Assembly: GCA_902559305.1 (NCBI GenBank)
Contig: CACEHK010000007.1
Coordinates: forward strand, 1 to 41,611
DNA: 41,611 nucleotides
From: an uncultured Pelagibacteraceae bacterium
GTDB lineage: Bacteria > Pseudomonadota > Alphaproteobacteria > Pelagibacterales > Pelagibacteraceae
Direction of reading: 5' to 3'
The stretch's first letter is position 1. Every line of letters starts with the position of its first letter. Below, piece after piece: positions 18,640 through 26,537 of the stretch. The translations under genes were made by a program, and so were the position numbers. The notes beneath the pieces are model-generated. The model saw only the letters and a list, made by a program, of their open reading frames with translations. It ran no database searches and was not told where the DNA came from.

Positions 18640-19434
18640 ATGATTGGTTTAATTTTTGGTGAGACAAGTTTTCCAAATGAAATTCTAAAAAAAGTTAAGA
18701 AAAAAAAATTAAATTATTTAATAATTGATTTAACTAAATTAAAAAAATTTAAAAAAGATAAAAAATCTTTTTCAGTATCAATTGGACAATTTGGTAAAAT
18801 TATTAATATTTTAAAAGAAAATAAATGTAAAAAAGTACTTTTTGCGGGTAAAGTTTCAAAACCAAACTTTTCAAAACTTAAATTAGATTTAAAAGGTTTT
18901 TATTATATACCAAGAATAATAAAAGCATCAAAAGTTGGTGATGCTGCTATATTAAAGGAAATTATTAATATACTTAAACAACAATCGATTAATACGATAA
19001 GCTCAATATCATTTAATCCAGAACTATCACTTAAGAAAGGAAACTATTCTAAAACAAAACCTAACAAAAAAGATAATAAAAATATAAAAAAAGCTATAAC
19101 TACACTTAATAGATTAGGAAAATATAACTTTAGCCAAGGGACTGTAGTTAGAAACAATAAAGTTATAGCCATTGAAGGTAGAGATGGAACTGAAAAAATG
19201 CTTAAAAAATGTAAAAGCAAAAAATATAGTGGTGAAGGTGTTTTAGTTAAGTTTCCAAAAAAAAAACAAGATCTTAGAGTTGATTTACCTACAGTAGGAT
19301 TAAAAACACTAAAACAGTGTCAAATTGCAGGTCTTAAAGGAATAGTTTTAAAGGATAGGCAGAATGTATTTTTAGATAAAAAAAAATGTTTTAATTTTGC
19401 CAACAAAAATAAAATTTTTATTACCGTTAAATGA
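18640..19434 (+). CDS. lpxI: UDP-2,3-diacylglucosamine pyrophosphatase LpxI
   Basis: Hydrolyses UDP-2,3-diacylglucosamine to lipid X; in Alphaproteobacteria LpxI (formerly DUF1009) replaces LpxH. It has 264 residues. The C-terminal half carries the family's conserved parts: GTVVRNNKVIAIEGRDGTEKML, GVLVKFPKKKQDLRVDLPTVG, then GLKGIVLKDRQNV. The N-terminal half is lysine-rich and diverged but retains IGQFGKII and LFAGKVSKP. Its position between lpxA and lpxB is the standard one for this enzyme. It overlaps lpxB by four bases. Confidence 0.95.
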   Translation: MIGLIFGETSFPNEILKKVKKKKLNYLIIDLTKLKKFKKDKKSFSVSIGQFGKIINILKENKCKKVLFAGKVSKPNFSKLKLDLKGFYYIPRIIKASKVGDAAILKEIINILKQQSINTISSISFNPELSLKKGNYSKTKPNKKDNKNIKKAITTLNRLGKYNFSQGTVVRNNKVIAIEGRDGTEKMLKKCKSKKYSGEGVLVKFPKKKQDLRVDLPTVGLKTLKQCQIAGLKGIVLKDRQNVFLDKKKCFNFANKNKIFITVK

Positions 19435-20567
19435 AAAAAATATTTATACTTACTGGAGAACCATCAGGTGACAAGTTAGCCTCAACTGTTATTTCTAAAT
19501 TAATGCAAAATAATTCAGATATAGAATATTCTTGCGTTGGTGGGACACATTTAAATTCATTAGGTATAAAATCGATATATAATTTAGAAGAAATTACATA
19601 CATAGGTTTTACAAGTGTTTTAGTTAATATATTCAAAATAAAAAAAAAAATTGACGAAACTGTAAATAAAATAATTGATTTTAAACCTGATATTTTATTT
19701 AGTGTTGATAGTCCCGATTTCACCCTAAGAGTTGCTGAAAAAGTTAAGAAAATCAACCCTAATATAAAAACAATACATTATGTTGCTCCCCAAGTATGGG
19801 TATGGAGAGAGGGCAGAGTAAAGAAATTTAAAAAATTTTTAGATCACATTCTTTTATTATTTAATTTTGAAAAGAAATATTTTGATAAAGAAAATATTAA
19901 TAACACATTTGTCGGACATCCGTTACTTGAAAAAAGTGTTAAATCAAAAACTGATTTATCAAATTTAATTCCAAATGACAAAAAAATTATATCTTTATTT
20001 GCAGGTAGTAGATCATCTGAAACTTCTATACTTTTACCAATATTAATAGACTTTATAAAACTCATGAATGAAAGATTTAATAATTATTTATTTGTATTTC
20101 ATGCAACAGAAGAAAATAAAAATTATATCAAAGATATTACTAAAAAAACTTACCTAAATAATATTCAGGTAATTTCTGATGAAAATATTAAGTCACAAAT
20201 ATTATCAAATTCTGTATTTGCAATTTCCAAATCTGGAACTGTATCACTAGAAATTTGTAATGCAAAAGTTCCATCAATTATTGTTTATAAAATGAATTTT
20301 TTAAACTTTATGATTGTTAAATCCTTGGTAAAAATTAAATACGCTAATATTATTAATATAATTAACAATAAAGAAGTTATACCAGAGCTTATTCAAAATG
20401 AATGTAACTCTAAAGAAATTTTTAAATCAGTTGTTTATTTTCTAAAAAATCCAGCACTTATGGATAAGCAAATTAATGATTTTAGTAATACCTTAGATGA
20501 AATTAGATCTAAAACTTCATCAGCTGATGAGGCTTCGTCAGTTTTACTAAGCTATGTTATTTCCTAA
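19431..20567 (+). CDS. lpxB: Lipid-A-disaccharide synthase
   Basis: GT19 glycosyltransferase joining UDP-2,3-diacylglucosamine and lipid X into the lipid A disaccharide at the inner membrane. It has 378 residues with TGEPSGDKLA at the start, YVAPQVWVWREGRVKK, FVGHPLLE, and the donor-binding SKSGTVSLEICNAKVPSIIVYKMN. It is the last gene of the plus-strand envelope block. Its end overlaps the 3' end of the opposing gltX by 21 bases, so there is no room for an intergenic terminator. Confidence 0.96.
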   Translation: MKKIFILTGEPSGDKLASTVISKLMQNNSDIEYSCVGGTHLNSLGIKSIYNLEEITYIGFTSVLVNIFKIKKKIDETVNKIIDFKPDILFSVDSPDFTLRVAEKVKKINPNIKTIHYVAPQVWVWREGRVKKFKKFLDHILLLFNFEKKYFDKENINNTFVGHPLLEKSVKSKTDLSNLIPNDKKIISLFAGSRSSETSILLPILIDFIKLMNERFNNYLFVFHATEENKNYIKDITKKTYLNNIQVISDENIKSQILSNSVFAISKSGTVSLEICNAKVPSIIVYKMNFLNFMIVKSLVKIKYANIINIINNKEVIPELIQNECNSKEIFKSVVYFLKNPALMDKQINDFSNTLDEIRSKTSSADEASSVLLSYVIS

Positions 20568-21944
20568 TCTTTTTAAGACTTCGTCTTTACCAAGAGAACT
20601 AATTATATCATAAATTCCAGGACCAAACCTTGATCCTGTTAAAAATATTCTTAGTGGCTGCCCAACGCCTTTAAAGTTTGTTTCATTTGTTTTAATGAGA
20701 TCATTAATAATTGGCTCTAAGTTTTCTTTGTTTAAATTTTCTATTTTTGAAATACTATTTGAAAATTCTGACACTATTTTTTTTGCTTTATTATCTATTA
20801 GTTTAATATCTTCTTGGTTAATAGTAACTTTATCCTGAATTATGTATTTAGAATTTTTATATATATCCTCTAAAGTTTTAGCTTTGTTCTTAAGAAAAGC
20901 TAATGATGATTTAATTTTATCTCCTTTTTTATTAGGTATTTTTTCCTTATAAATTTCGGAGTATTTTATTAATCGATTGAAAAGCTTATTTTCATCAATA
21001 TTTTTAATGTAATGTTCATTCATGGATAAAATTCGGCTCATATCAAGTTTTGATGGAGATTTACCTATTCCTTCTAAATTAAAATATTTAATACTTTCTT
21101 CTTCGGTAAATATTTCTTTATCTTTAAAAGACCATCCTAATCTTAGAAGATAGTTTCTCAGTGCCTCTGGCATTACCCCAATTTTTGAATAATCGTCTAA
21201 TGTTGAAGCTTTATCTCTCTTAGAAAGCTTTTTGCCTTCAGTTGTATGTATTAAAGGTATATGAGCAAAAGAGGGGATTTCCCATTTCATAGCTAAATAA
21301 ATCTGCATTTGTTTAAAGGTATTAATTTTATGATCATCTCCTCTTATTATATGTGTTATATTCATTTGATGATCATCAACCGACGCAGATAAATTATAAG
21401 TTGGAGACCCATCATTTCTCAATATTATGAAATCTTCTATAGTGTTGTTTTCTATTTGAATATTACCTTGAACTAAATCTTTTAATATAGTGGATCCATC
21501 AATTTTACTTTTAAATCTTATTGTAGGTTTTATATCTTTTGGAGCATCAGCTTCACTTTTGTCTCTCCATTTTCTATCATAAATGTAAGGGATTTTTTTT
21601 TGTTTTGCTCTATTTTTCTGTTCTTCTATTTCTTCATTTGAACAATAACATTTATAAGCATGACCATTTTTTAGTAATTCGTTAGCAACTTTAACATGAT
21701 CATCTATTTTTTTTGATTGTATGTATTCATTCCCGTCTTGTTCAATACCTATCCATTTAAGAGATTGTATTATTTGATTTTTATACTCATCTTTTGATCT
21801 TTCTTTATCTGTATCCTCAATTCTTAAGTGAAAAGTTCCATTTTGATTTTTAGAAAATAACCAATTAAATAAAGCAGTTCTTACGCCTCCTATATGAAGA
21901 GGACCTGTTGGTGATGGAGCAAATCTTGTTGCTACTTTAGACAT
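20547..21944 (-). CDS. gltX: Glutamyl-tRNA synthetase
   Basis: Charges tRNA with glutamate. This class I synthetase has 465 residues, with FAPSPTGPLHIGG (HIGH-type signature 17-20) and KLSKR (KMSKS-type signature 239-243), followed by a helical anticodon-binding domain. Many Alphaproteobacteria have two GltX proteins, one partly charging tRNA-Gln; from this sequence alone I cannot say which type this is. It lies 19 bases after lexA on the same strand, so it may be transcribed at least partly from the lexA promoter. Confidence 0.96.
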   Translation of the reverse strand: MSKVATRFAPSPTGPLHIGGVRTALFNWLFSKNQNGTFHLRIEDTDKERSKDEYKNQIIQSLKWIGIEQDGNEYIQSKKIDDHVKVANELLKNGHAYKCYCSNEEIEEQKNRAKQKKIPYIYDRKWRDKSEADAPKDIKPTIRFKSKIDGSTILKDLVQGNIQIENNTIEDFIILRNDGSPTYNLSASVDDHQMNITHIIRGDDHKINTFKQMQIYLAMKWEIPSFAHIPLIHTTEGKKLSKRDKASTLDDYSKIGVMPEALRNYLLRLGWSFKDKEIFTEEESIKYFNLEGIGKSPSKLDMSRILSMNEHYIKNIDENKLFNRLIKYSEIYKEKIPNKKGDKIKSSLAFLKNKAKTLEDIYKNSKYIIQDKVTINQEDIKLIDNKAKKIVSEFSNSISKIENLNKENLEPIINDLIKTNETNFKGVGQPLRIFLTGSRFGPGIYDIISSLGKDEVLKRLGNNIA

Positions 21945-21963
21945 TAATGATGTTTAGACTATT

Positions 21964-22644
21964 TTAATGGAAGTTTCTATATAAAGATACTAGAACACCT
22001 TGAACTTTTACTCTATCAGGTCCAAAGATTTTAGTTTCATAATTTCTATTTGCACTTTCAAGGGCAACCGTTTTACCTTTTCTTCTCAATCTTTTTAACA
22101 TTGCTTCATGATCATCAATTAAAGCAACCACAATTTTTCCATTTTCTGCAGTGTTTGTTTTTTTGATTATAACAGTATCACCGTCATTTATACCAGCTTC
22201 TACCATAGAGTCTCCACTAACCTTTAAACCAAAAAATTCACCATTTTTTTCAATATTTTCAGGTAACGGAATTCTAGTAACTTCATTTTGAATTGCTTCT
22301 ATAGGTGTACCTGCAGCAATACTTCCAAGTACTGGTATATCAGCATTATCTGAAGTCGAATTATCTTCATCCAAACCACCTTTGATTACGCTAGGGGAAA
22401 ATGAATTGTAAATATCATTAGCTGATGCGGTTTCTGGAAGTTTAATTACTTCTAAAGCTCTTGCTTTATGAGCCAATCTTTTAATAAATCCTCTTTCTTC
22501 TAAAGCACTGATTAATCTGTGTATTCCAGATTTTGATTTAAGATTTAATGAATGTTTCATTTCTTCATACGAAGGTGATACACCAGAAGATCTCAACTTC
22601 TTGTTGATAAATAAAAGCAAGTTTTTTTGTTTTTTAGTTAGCAT
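21964..22644 (-). CDS. lexA: LexA SOS repressor
   Basis: Repressor of the SOS DNA-damage response that cleaves itself when RecA is activated. Starting at the ATG at 22644 (MLTKKQ, the usual alphaproteobacterial N-terminus) it has 226 residues; a start six codons further upstream is rejected. It has a winged helix-turn-helix with [18 protein letters not shown] (about 37-54), the Ala111-Gly112 cleavage site in GSIAAGTP, and the Ser146/Lys184 dyad in SGDSM and EAMLKRL. All parts needed for autocleavage are intact. A LexA-type operator lies 23 bases upstream, consistent with self-repression. Confidence 0.97.
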   Translation of the reverse strand: MLTKKQKNLLLFINKKLRSSGVSPSYEEMKHSLNLKSKSGIHRLISALEERGFIKRLAHKARALEVIKLPETASANDIYNSFSPSVIKGGLDEDNSTSDNADIPVLGSIAAGTPIEAIQNEVTRIPLPENIEKNGEFFGLKVSGDSMVEAGINDGDTVIIKKTNTAENGKIVVALIDDHEAMLKRLRRKGKTVALESANRNYETKIFGPDRVKVQGVLVSLYRNFH

Positions 22645-22645
22645 A

Positions 22646-22660
22646 GAACAAATTATGTAC
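22646..22660 (-). promoter_or_regulatory. Possible second, imperfect LexA half-site pair
   Basis: Read on the lexA strand this is GTAC, seven bases, GTTC, one mismatch from the GTTC-N7-GTTC operator. It lies between the perfect operator and the lexA start codon, six bases after the end of the first. It could allow a second LexA dimer to bind, but one mismatch in a four-base half-site may also be chance. Confidence 0.35.
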
Positions 22661-22666
22661 ATCCAT

Positions 22667-22681
22667 GTTCTATAAAAGTTC
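22667..22681 (-). promoter_or_regulatory. LexA operator (GTTC-N7-GTTC)
   Basis: On the plus strand the sequence is GTTC, seven bases, GTTC, exactly the direct-repeat SOS box known from Alphaproteobacteria. Read on the lexA strand it is GAAC-N7-GAAC. It overlaps a TATAGA that could be the lexA -10 element, so bound LexA would block its own transcription. The spacing to the lexA start codon is 22 bases. Confidence 0.85.
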
Positions 22682-22730
22682 TTTTAAATTAACAACAGCT
22701 TAAAAATGAGTAAAATCAACAATAATTTAA

Positions 22731-23522
22731 CTATAATACTGAAAAAATAGAATTTTTATTAAGATTTTTTAAAAGTGATTCACCAATTAAAAAAGTTTTA
22801 ATATTTGTCTTATTTTTAATTTCCAGCAACTCATCCTTGTTTTTAATTCCACTCTCAGAAATTAATGGTCCGGGGTGATTTTCTAATACACCATAAATAT
22901 CATAAGTTGTGTTTATTTCAGTTTTTAAAGTTTTAAGGTTTCTATTATTAATGCCAATTAAAGCATCCTTAAATTGTAAAGCTCTATTTGCTTCCTCAAC
23001 ATTATGAACTTCTACAATTACTGACATATTTATCTTTAGAGCTTCATTATACAATATGTTTGCAATTTTATCAGATACACCAGCTAAAATAATTAGTATA
23101 GCATCGGCACCATAACTTTTTGCAAGATAAACTTGAAATTTATCTATAAAAAAATCTTTACATAGTATTGGCAGCTTAATTTTATCTTTTATTTTGCTTA
23201 TATGCAAAAAATTTCCTAGAAAGAAGTCTTCCTCTGTTAAAACAGATAAACATGTAGCTTTATTTTTATTATATATATCTGCTATATTAACTGGATCATA
23301 GTTTTTAATTATTAAGCCTGCTGATGGACTGGCTTTTTTTATTTCTGCAATAATTGAAATTTTATTATTTTTTTCATTTATTTCAATTTTTCTTTTAAAA
23401 TTTATAAAAGATTCATTTTCATTAATTTTTTCTTTTAAACTTTCGATAGATACAGATTTTTTTAATAAATCTAATTTTTTTTTTTTATTTTCAATTATTT
23501 TTTCTAATATATTTTTAGTCAC
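22731..23522 (-). CDS. trpC: Indole-3-glycerol phosphate synthase
   Basis: Ring-closing step of tryptophan synthesis, forming indole-3-glycerol phosphate. It has 263 residues of a TIM barrel, with IIAEIKKASPSAGLI, LSVLTEEDFFLG, LPILCKDFFID, the VEVHN strand, IGINNRNLKTL and SESGIK. Catalytic lysines and glutamate of these blocks are present. It overlaps trpD by eight bases and is the last trp gene of the operon; trpF, trpB and trpA are not in this window. Confidence 0.96.
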   Translation of the reverse strand: MTKNILEKIIENKKKKLDLLKKSVSIESLKEKINENESFINFKRKIEINEKNNKISIIAEIKKASPSAGLIIKNYDPVNIADIYNKNKATCLSVLTEEDFFLGNFLHISKIKDKIKLPILCKDFFIDKFQVYLAKSYGADAILIILAGVSDKIANILYNEALKINMSVIVEVHNVEEANRALQFKDALIGINNRNLKTLKTEINTTYDIYGVLENHPGPLISESGIKNKDELLEIKNKTNIKTFLIGESLLKNLNKNSIFSVL

Positions 23523-24507
23523 TTTGAATATTTTTTAAATGTTTAAATGTTTTTCCAGATCTTATAAAGTCTCTTGCATAATTATAAGCTAAATTAAAAT
23601 CTTTATATTTTTCAGCAACAATTAATCCAGCTGCAGCGTTTAGACAAACAGCCTTAGAAAAATCATTATCTTTACCTTTAAATATCTCAACCATTTTATT
23701 TGCATTAAATACCGCATCATCACCAACTAAATCTTCAAACTTGTTTGCATCTATATTTAATTCTTTTGGATCAATTGTAATTTCAGAAATATTATTATCT
23801 TTTAATTGTACCACATTAGTTTTTGCATAAGGAGAAATCTCATCTAGACCGTCTTCACTATTAACAATCCAAGCAAACTTAATATTCAGATTACTTAATG
23901 CCATTGCAAAAATCTTTAATAATTTTTTATCAAACACGCCAATAACTTGTCTTTGAACTAAGGCGGGACTACTTAATGGACCAATCATATTAAATATTGT
24001 TCTTTTTCCAATTTTTTTCCTAGTAGGGCCAACAAACCTCATAGCGCTATGGTAATTAGGTGCAAACATAAAACCAAAATTATTTTTATTTATCTGATCT
24101 TCTATTTCTTTTGGTTCTAGATTAATATTAATATTTAATGCTTCCAAAACATCACCCGAGCCACATTTTGATGAGACTGCCTTATTACCATGTTTAGCCA
24201 CCTTGATTTTCATGCTAGACAATAAAAGAGCTGAAGCTGTTGAAATATTCAATGTATTCATTCCATCTCCACCTGTACCACATGTATCAATACAATTTTG
24301 AATATTTACTCTCGTTGATTTTTCTCTTAACACATATACACCACCTGCGATTTCATCGGCAACCTCACCCTTGCTGGATAAAAGGGTAAGAAAATCATAT
24401 ATTTCAACTTCACTAGCTTCACCATTCATCAATACATTGAAAGCTGTCTTGCTTTCTTTAAAAGATAAATCTTGCTTTTTTTTAAGCTTTTCTAAAAATT
24501 TTTTCAT
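23515..24507 (-). CDS. trpD: Anthranilate phosphoribosyltransferase
   Basis: Transfers the phosphoribosyl group of PRPP to anthranilate. Its 330 residues include the PRPP-binding GTGGDGMNTLNISTAS, the KHGNKAVSSKCGSGDVLEAL block, the FMFAPNYHSAMRFVGPTRK segment and FNMIGPLSSP. Length and motifs are standard. The start lies 26 bases inside trpG, so translation is probably coupled. Confidence 0.97.
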   Translation of the reverse strand: MKKFLEKLKKKQDLSFKESKTAFNVLMNGEASEVEIYDFLTLLSSKGEVADEIAGGVYVLREKSTRVNIQNCIDTCGTGGDGMNTLNISTASALLLSSMKIKVAKHGNKAVSSKCGSGDVLEALNININLEPKEIEDQINKNNFGFMFAPNYHSAMRFVGPTRKKIGKRTIFNMIGPLSSPALVQRQVIGVFDKKLLKIFAMALSNLNIKFAWIVNSEDGLDEISPYAKTNVVQLKDNNISEITIDPKELNIDANKFEDLVGDDAVFNANKMVEIFKGKDNDFSKAVCLNAAAGLIVAEKYKDFNLAYNYARDFIRSGKTFKHLKNIQSD

Positions 24508-25078
24508 TAGTTTTATAATTTAAAAAGTTCCTTAGAATTTTTATTCCAATAGGAGTTTTTATACTTTCTGGATGAAATTGTACTCCATGTATATTATATT
24601 TTTTATGCATAATTCCCATTATTATACCATCATTTGTTTGGGCAGTTATTTGAAGATTTTTAGATAAAGTTTTCTTCTCAATTATTAAACTATGATATCT
24701 AGTAGCTTCAAAATTTTCTGGTAAATTTTTTAAAATTCCAATATTTGCAGATCTAATTTTACTTGTTTTTCCATGCATTAACTTTTTAGTTTGTATAATT
24801 TTTGATCCAAAAACTTGACCAATAATTTGATGACCCAAGCAAACTCCCAATATAGGTATTTTTTTATATAAATTTCTTACAATTTTTAAACAATTTCCTG
24901 ATTGGTTAGGATTTCCTGGACCTGGTGATATTACTATTTTATTAAACTTTTTTTTAATAATTTCTTTGTCAGTAATTTGGTCATTACGATATACTTCAAC
25001 TTTAGCATTTAATGATGATAGATAGTGATAAAGATTAAATGTAAAACTATCATAATTATCAATTAATAATATTTTCAT
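24482..25078 (-). CDS. trpG: Anthranilate synthase glutamine amidotransferase subunit
   Basis: Supplies ammonia from glutamine to TrpE. This class I amidotransferase has 198 residues, with IDNYDSFTFNL, SPGPGNP, the nucleophile in GVCLGHQ (Cys80) and the His-Glu pair in HGVQFHPES. It may also serve aminodeoxychorismate synthase, as single-copy TrpG proteins often do; nothing here decides that. It starts one base after the trpE stop and overlaps trpD. Confidence 0.95.
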   Translation of the reverse strand: MKILLIDNYDSFTFNLYHYLSSLNAKVEVYRNDQITDKEIIKKKFNKIVISPGPGNPNQSGNCLKIVRNLYKKIPILGVCLGHQIIGQVFGSKIIQTKKLMHGKTSKIRSANIGILKNLPENFEATRYHSLIIEKKTLSKNLQITAQTNDGIIMGIMHKKYNIHGVQFHPESIKTPIGIKILRNFLNYKTNEKIFRKA

Positions 25079-25079
25079 T

Positions 25080-26534
25080 TTATTCTAAAGACTTTAATAA
25101 AGCTTTAGCTTTATTTATAGTCTCCTTGTACTCATTCAATGGTTTACTGTCGGCAACAATTCCTGCTCCTGCTTGTACATAAAACTTATTATTTTTTGAT
25201 ACAGCCGTTCTTAAAGCTATACAAGTATCAAAATCACCATTAGCAGAAAAATATCCAATACCACCAGCATAAACTTTTCTTTTCGTGCTCTCCAACTCAT
25301 CAATTATTTGCATTGCTCTTATTTTTGGTGCTCCTGATACTGTTCCTGCTGGAAAACCAGATAGAAGTGTATCAAATTTTGAGAATTTTTTGTTAAATTT
25401 GCCAACAACATTAGAAACAATATGCATTACATGTGAATATCTTTCTATTACAAATTTTTCAGTAACTTTTACTGTGTTAATCTTTGATACTTTTCCTGTA
25501 TCGTTTCTCCCTAGATCTAATAGCATTAAATGTTCAGAAAGCTCTTTTTTATCTTTCAGTAAATCTTTTTCAAAATAAATATCTTCCTTTTTATTTTTCC
25601 CTCTTGGTCTTGTCCCAGCAATAGGCCTTATAGTAATATTGTTACTTCTTAATCTAACGAGAATTTCAGGACTAGCCCCAATTATCTGAAAGTCATCAAA
25701 ATTAAAAAAATACATAAATGGAGATGGATTATTAATTCTTAGTTTTTTGTATATTTCTATTGGGTTTTTAGTTAGTTTTGCTTCAAAACGCTGGCTCAGT
25801 ACGACTTGAAAAATATCACCAATTTTAATGTATTTTTTGGCTTTTTTAACATTTTGAATAAATTTTTTCTTTGAAATATTTGATTTAATTTTTACTTTTT
25901 TTTTAGAACTATCATCAATTAAACTTGAATTAAAATTTGATATAAAAATTAAATTATTAATTTGATTTTTAATTAGAGTAAATTTTGAATTATAATTTTT
26001 TATTTTTTCATCAGAAAAACAATTAATTATATAGTAGATTTTATGTTTATGATTGTCATGAATTATTAAAGTTTTTGGTCTTAATATTCTTGCATCTGGT
26101 ATTTTAAGATCATCTTTACAAGTGTTTTTTATACTCTCAATATATCTTATTATATCGTATGAAAAATACCCCGCAAGTAAAGAGCTTATAGGAGGAAGAT
26201 CCTTTGGTATTTTAAAATTAAATTCCTCAATGATCCTTTCTATATTTTTTTTGGGAGTACCATCAATTTTAACTTTATTATTTTTTTTATATATAAAACA
26301 ATTATTATTATTAAATTCCCATATTTTATCTGGATTACCTCCAAATATTGTGTATCTACCTTTAATTACACCTTTTTCAACAGACTCAAAAACAAAACTA
26401 TTTTTTTCATTAAGGAAATTATTTATTAGATTATTAATTTCATTCAATCCATTAGTTTTTGCACTATAATAAATAATCTGATTTTCATTATTTTGATGTT
26501 TTTTTTTAAATTTTTTAAAATCAACATTTAGCAT
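25080..26534 (-). CDS. trpE: Anthranilate synthase component I
   Basis: Makes anthranilate from chorismate with ammonia from TrpG. It has 484 residues; the C-terminal chorismate-binding domain shows GDIFQVVLSQRF, PSPFMYF, GASPEILVRL, RPIAGTRPRG, LDLGRNDTGKV, HIVSNVVG and GTVSGAPKIRAM. The N-terminal half is diverged and rich in Asn and Lys but keeps the FESVEKG segment, the position of the tryptophan feedback site in relatives. The four-base gap to ppiD leaves no space for a leader-peptide attenuator directly in front. Confidence 0.96.
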   Translation of the reverse strand: MLNVDFKKFKKKHQNNENQIIYYSAKTNGLNEINNLINNFLNEKNSFVFESVEKGVIKGRYTIFGGNPDKIWEFNNNNCFIYKKNNKVKIDGTPKKNIERIIEEFNFKIPKDLPPISSLLAGYFSYDIIRYIESIKNTCKDDLKIPDARILRPKTLIIHDNHKHKIYYIINCFSDEKIKNYNSKFTLIKNQINNLIFISNFNSSLIDDSSKKKVKIKSNISKKKFIQNVKKAKKYIKIGDIFQVVLSQRFEAKLTKNPIEIYKKLRINNPSPFMYFFNFDDFQIIGASPEILVRLRSNNITIRPIAGTRPRGKNKKEDIYFEKDLLKDKKELSEHLMLLDLGRNDTGKVSKINTVKVTEKFVIERYSHVMHIVSNVVGKFNKKFSKFDTLLSGFPAGTVSGAPKIRAMQIIDELESTKRKVYAGGIGYFSANGDFDTCIALRTAVSKNNKFYVQAGAGIVADSKPLNEYKETINKAKALLKSLE

Positions 26535-26537
26535 TAT

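Noticed and set aside
22645-22662. Upstream start for lexA
   Set aside because: The family begins with MLTKKQ, encoded from 22644; the extra six codons overlap the putative second operator.
26122-26469. Plus-strand open frame of 115 codons inside trpE
   Set aside because: Antisense to a conserved gene, with no ribosome binding site or family signature.
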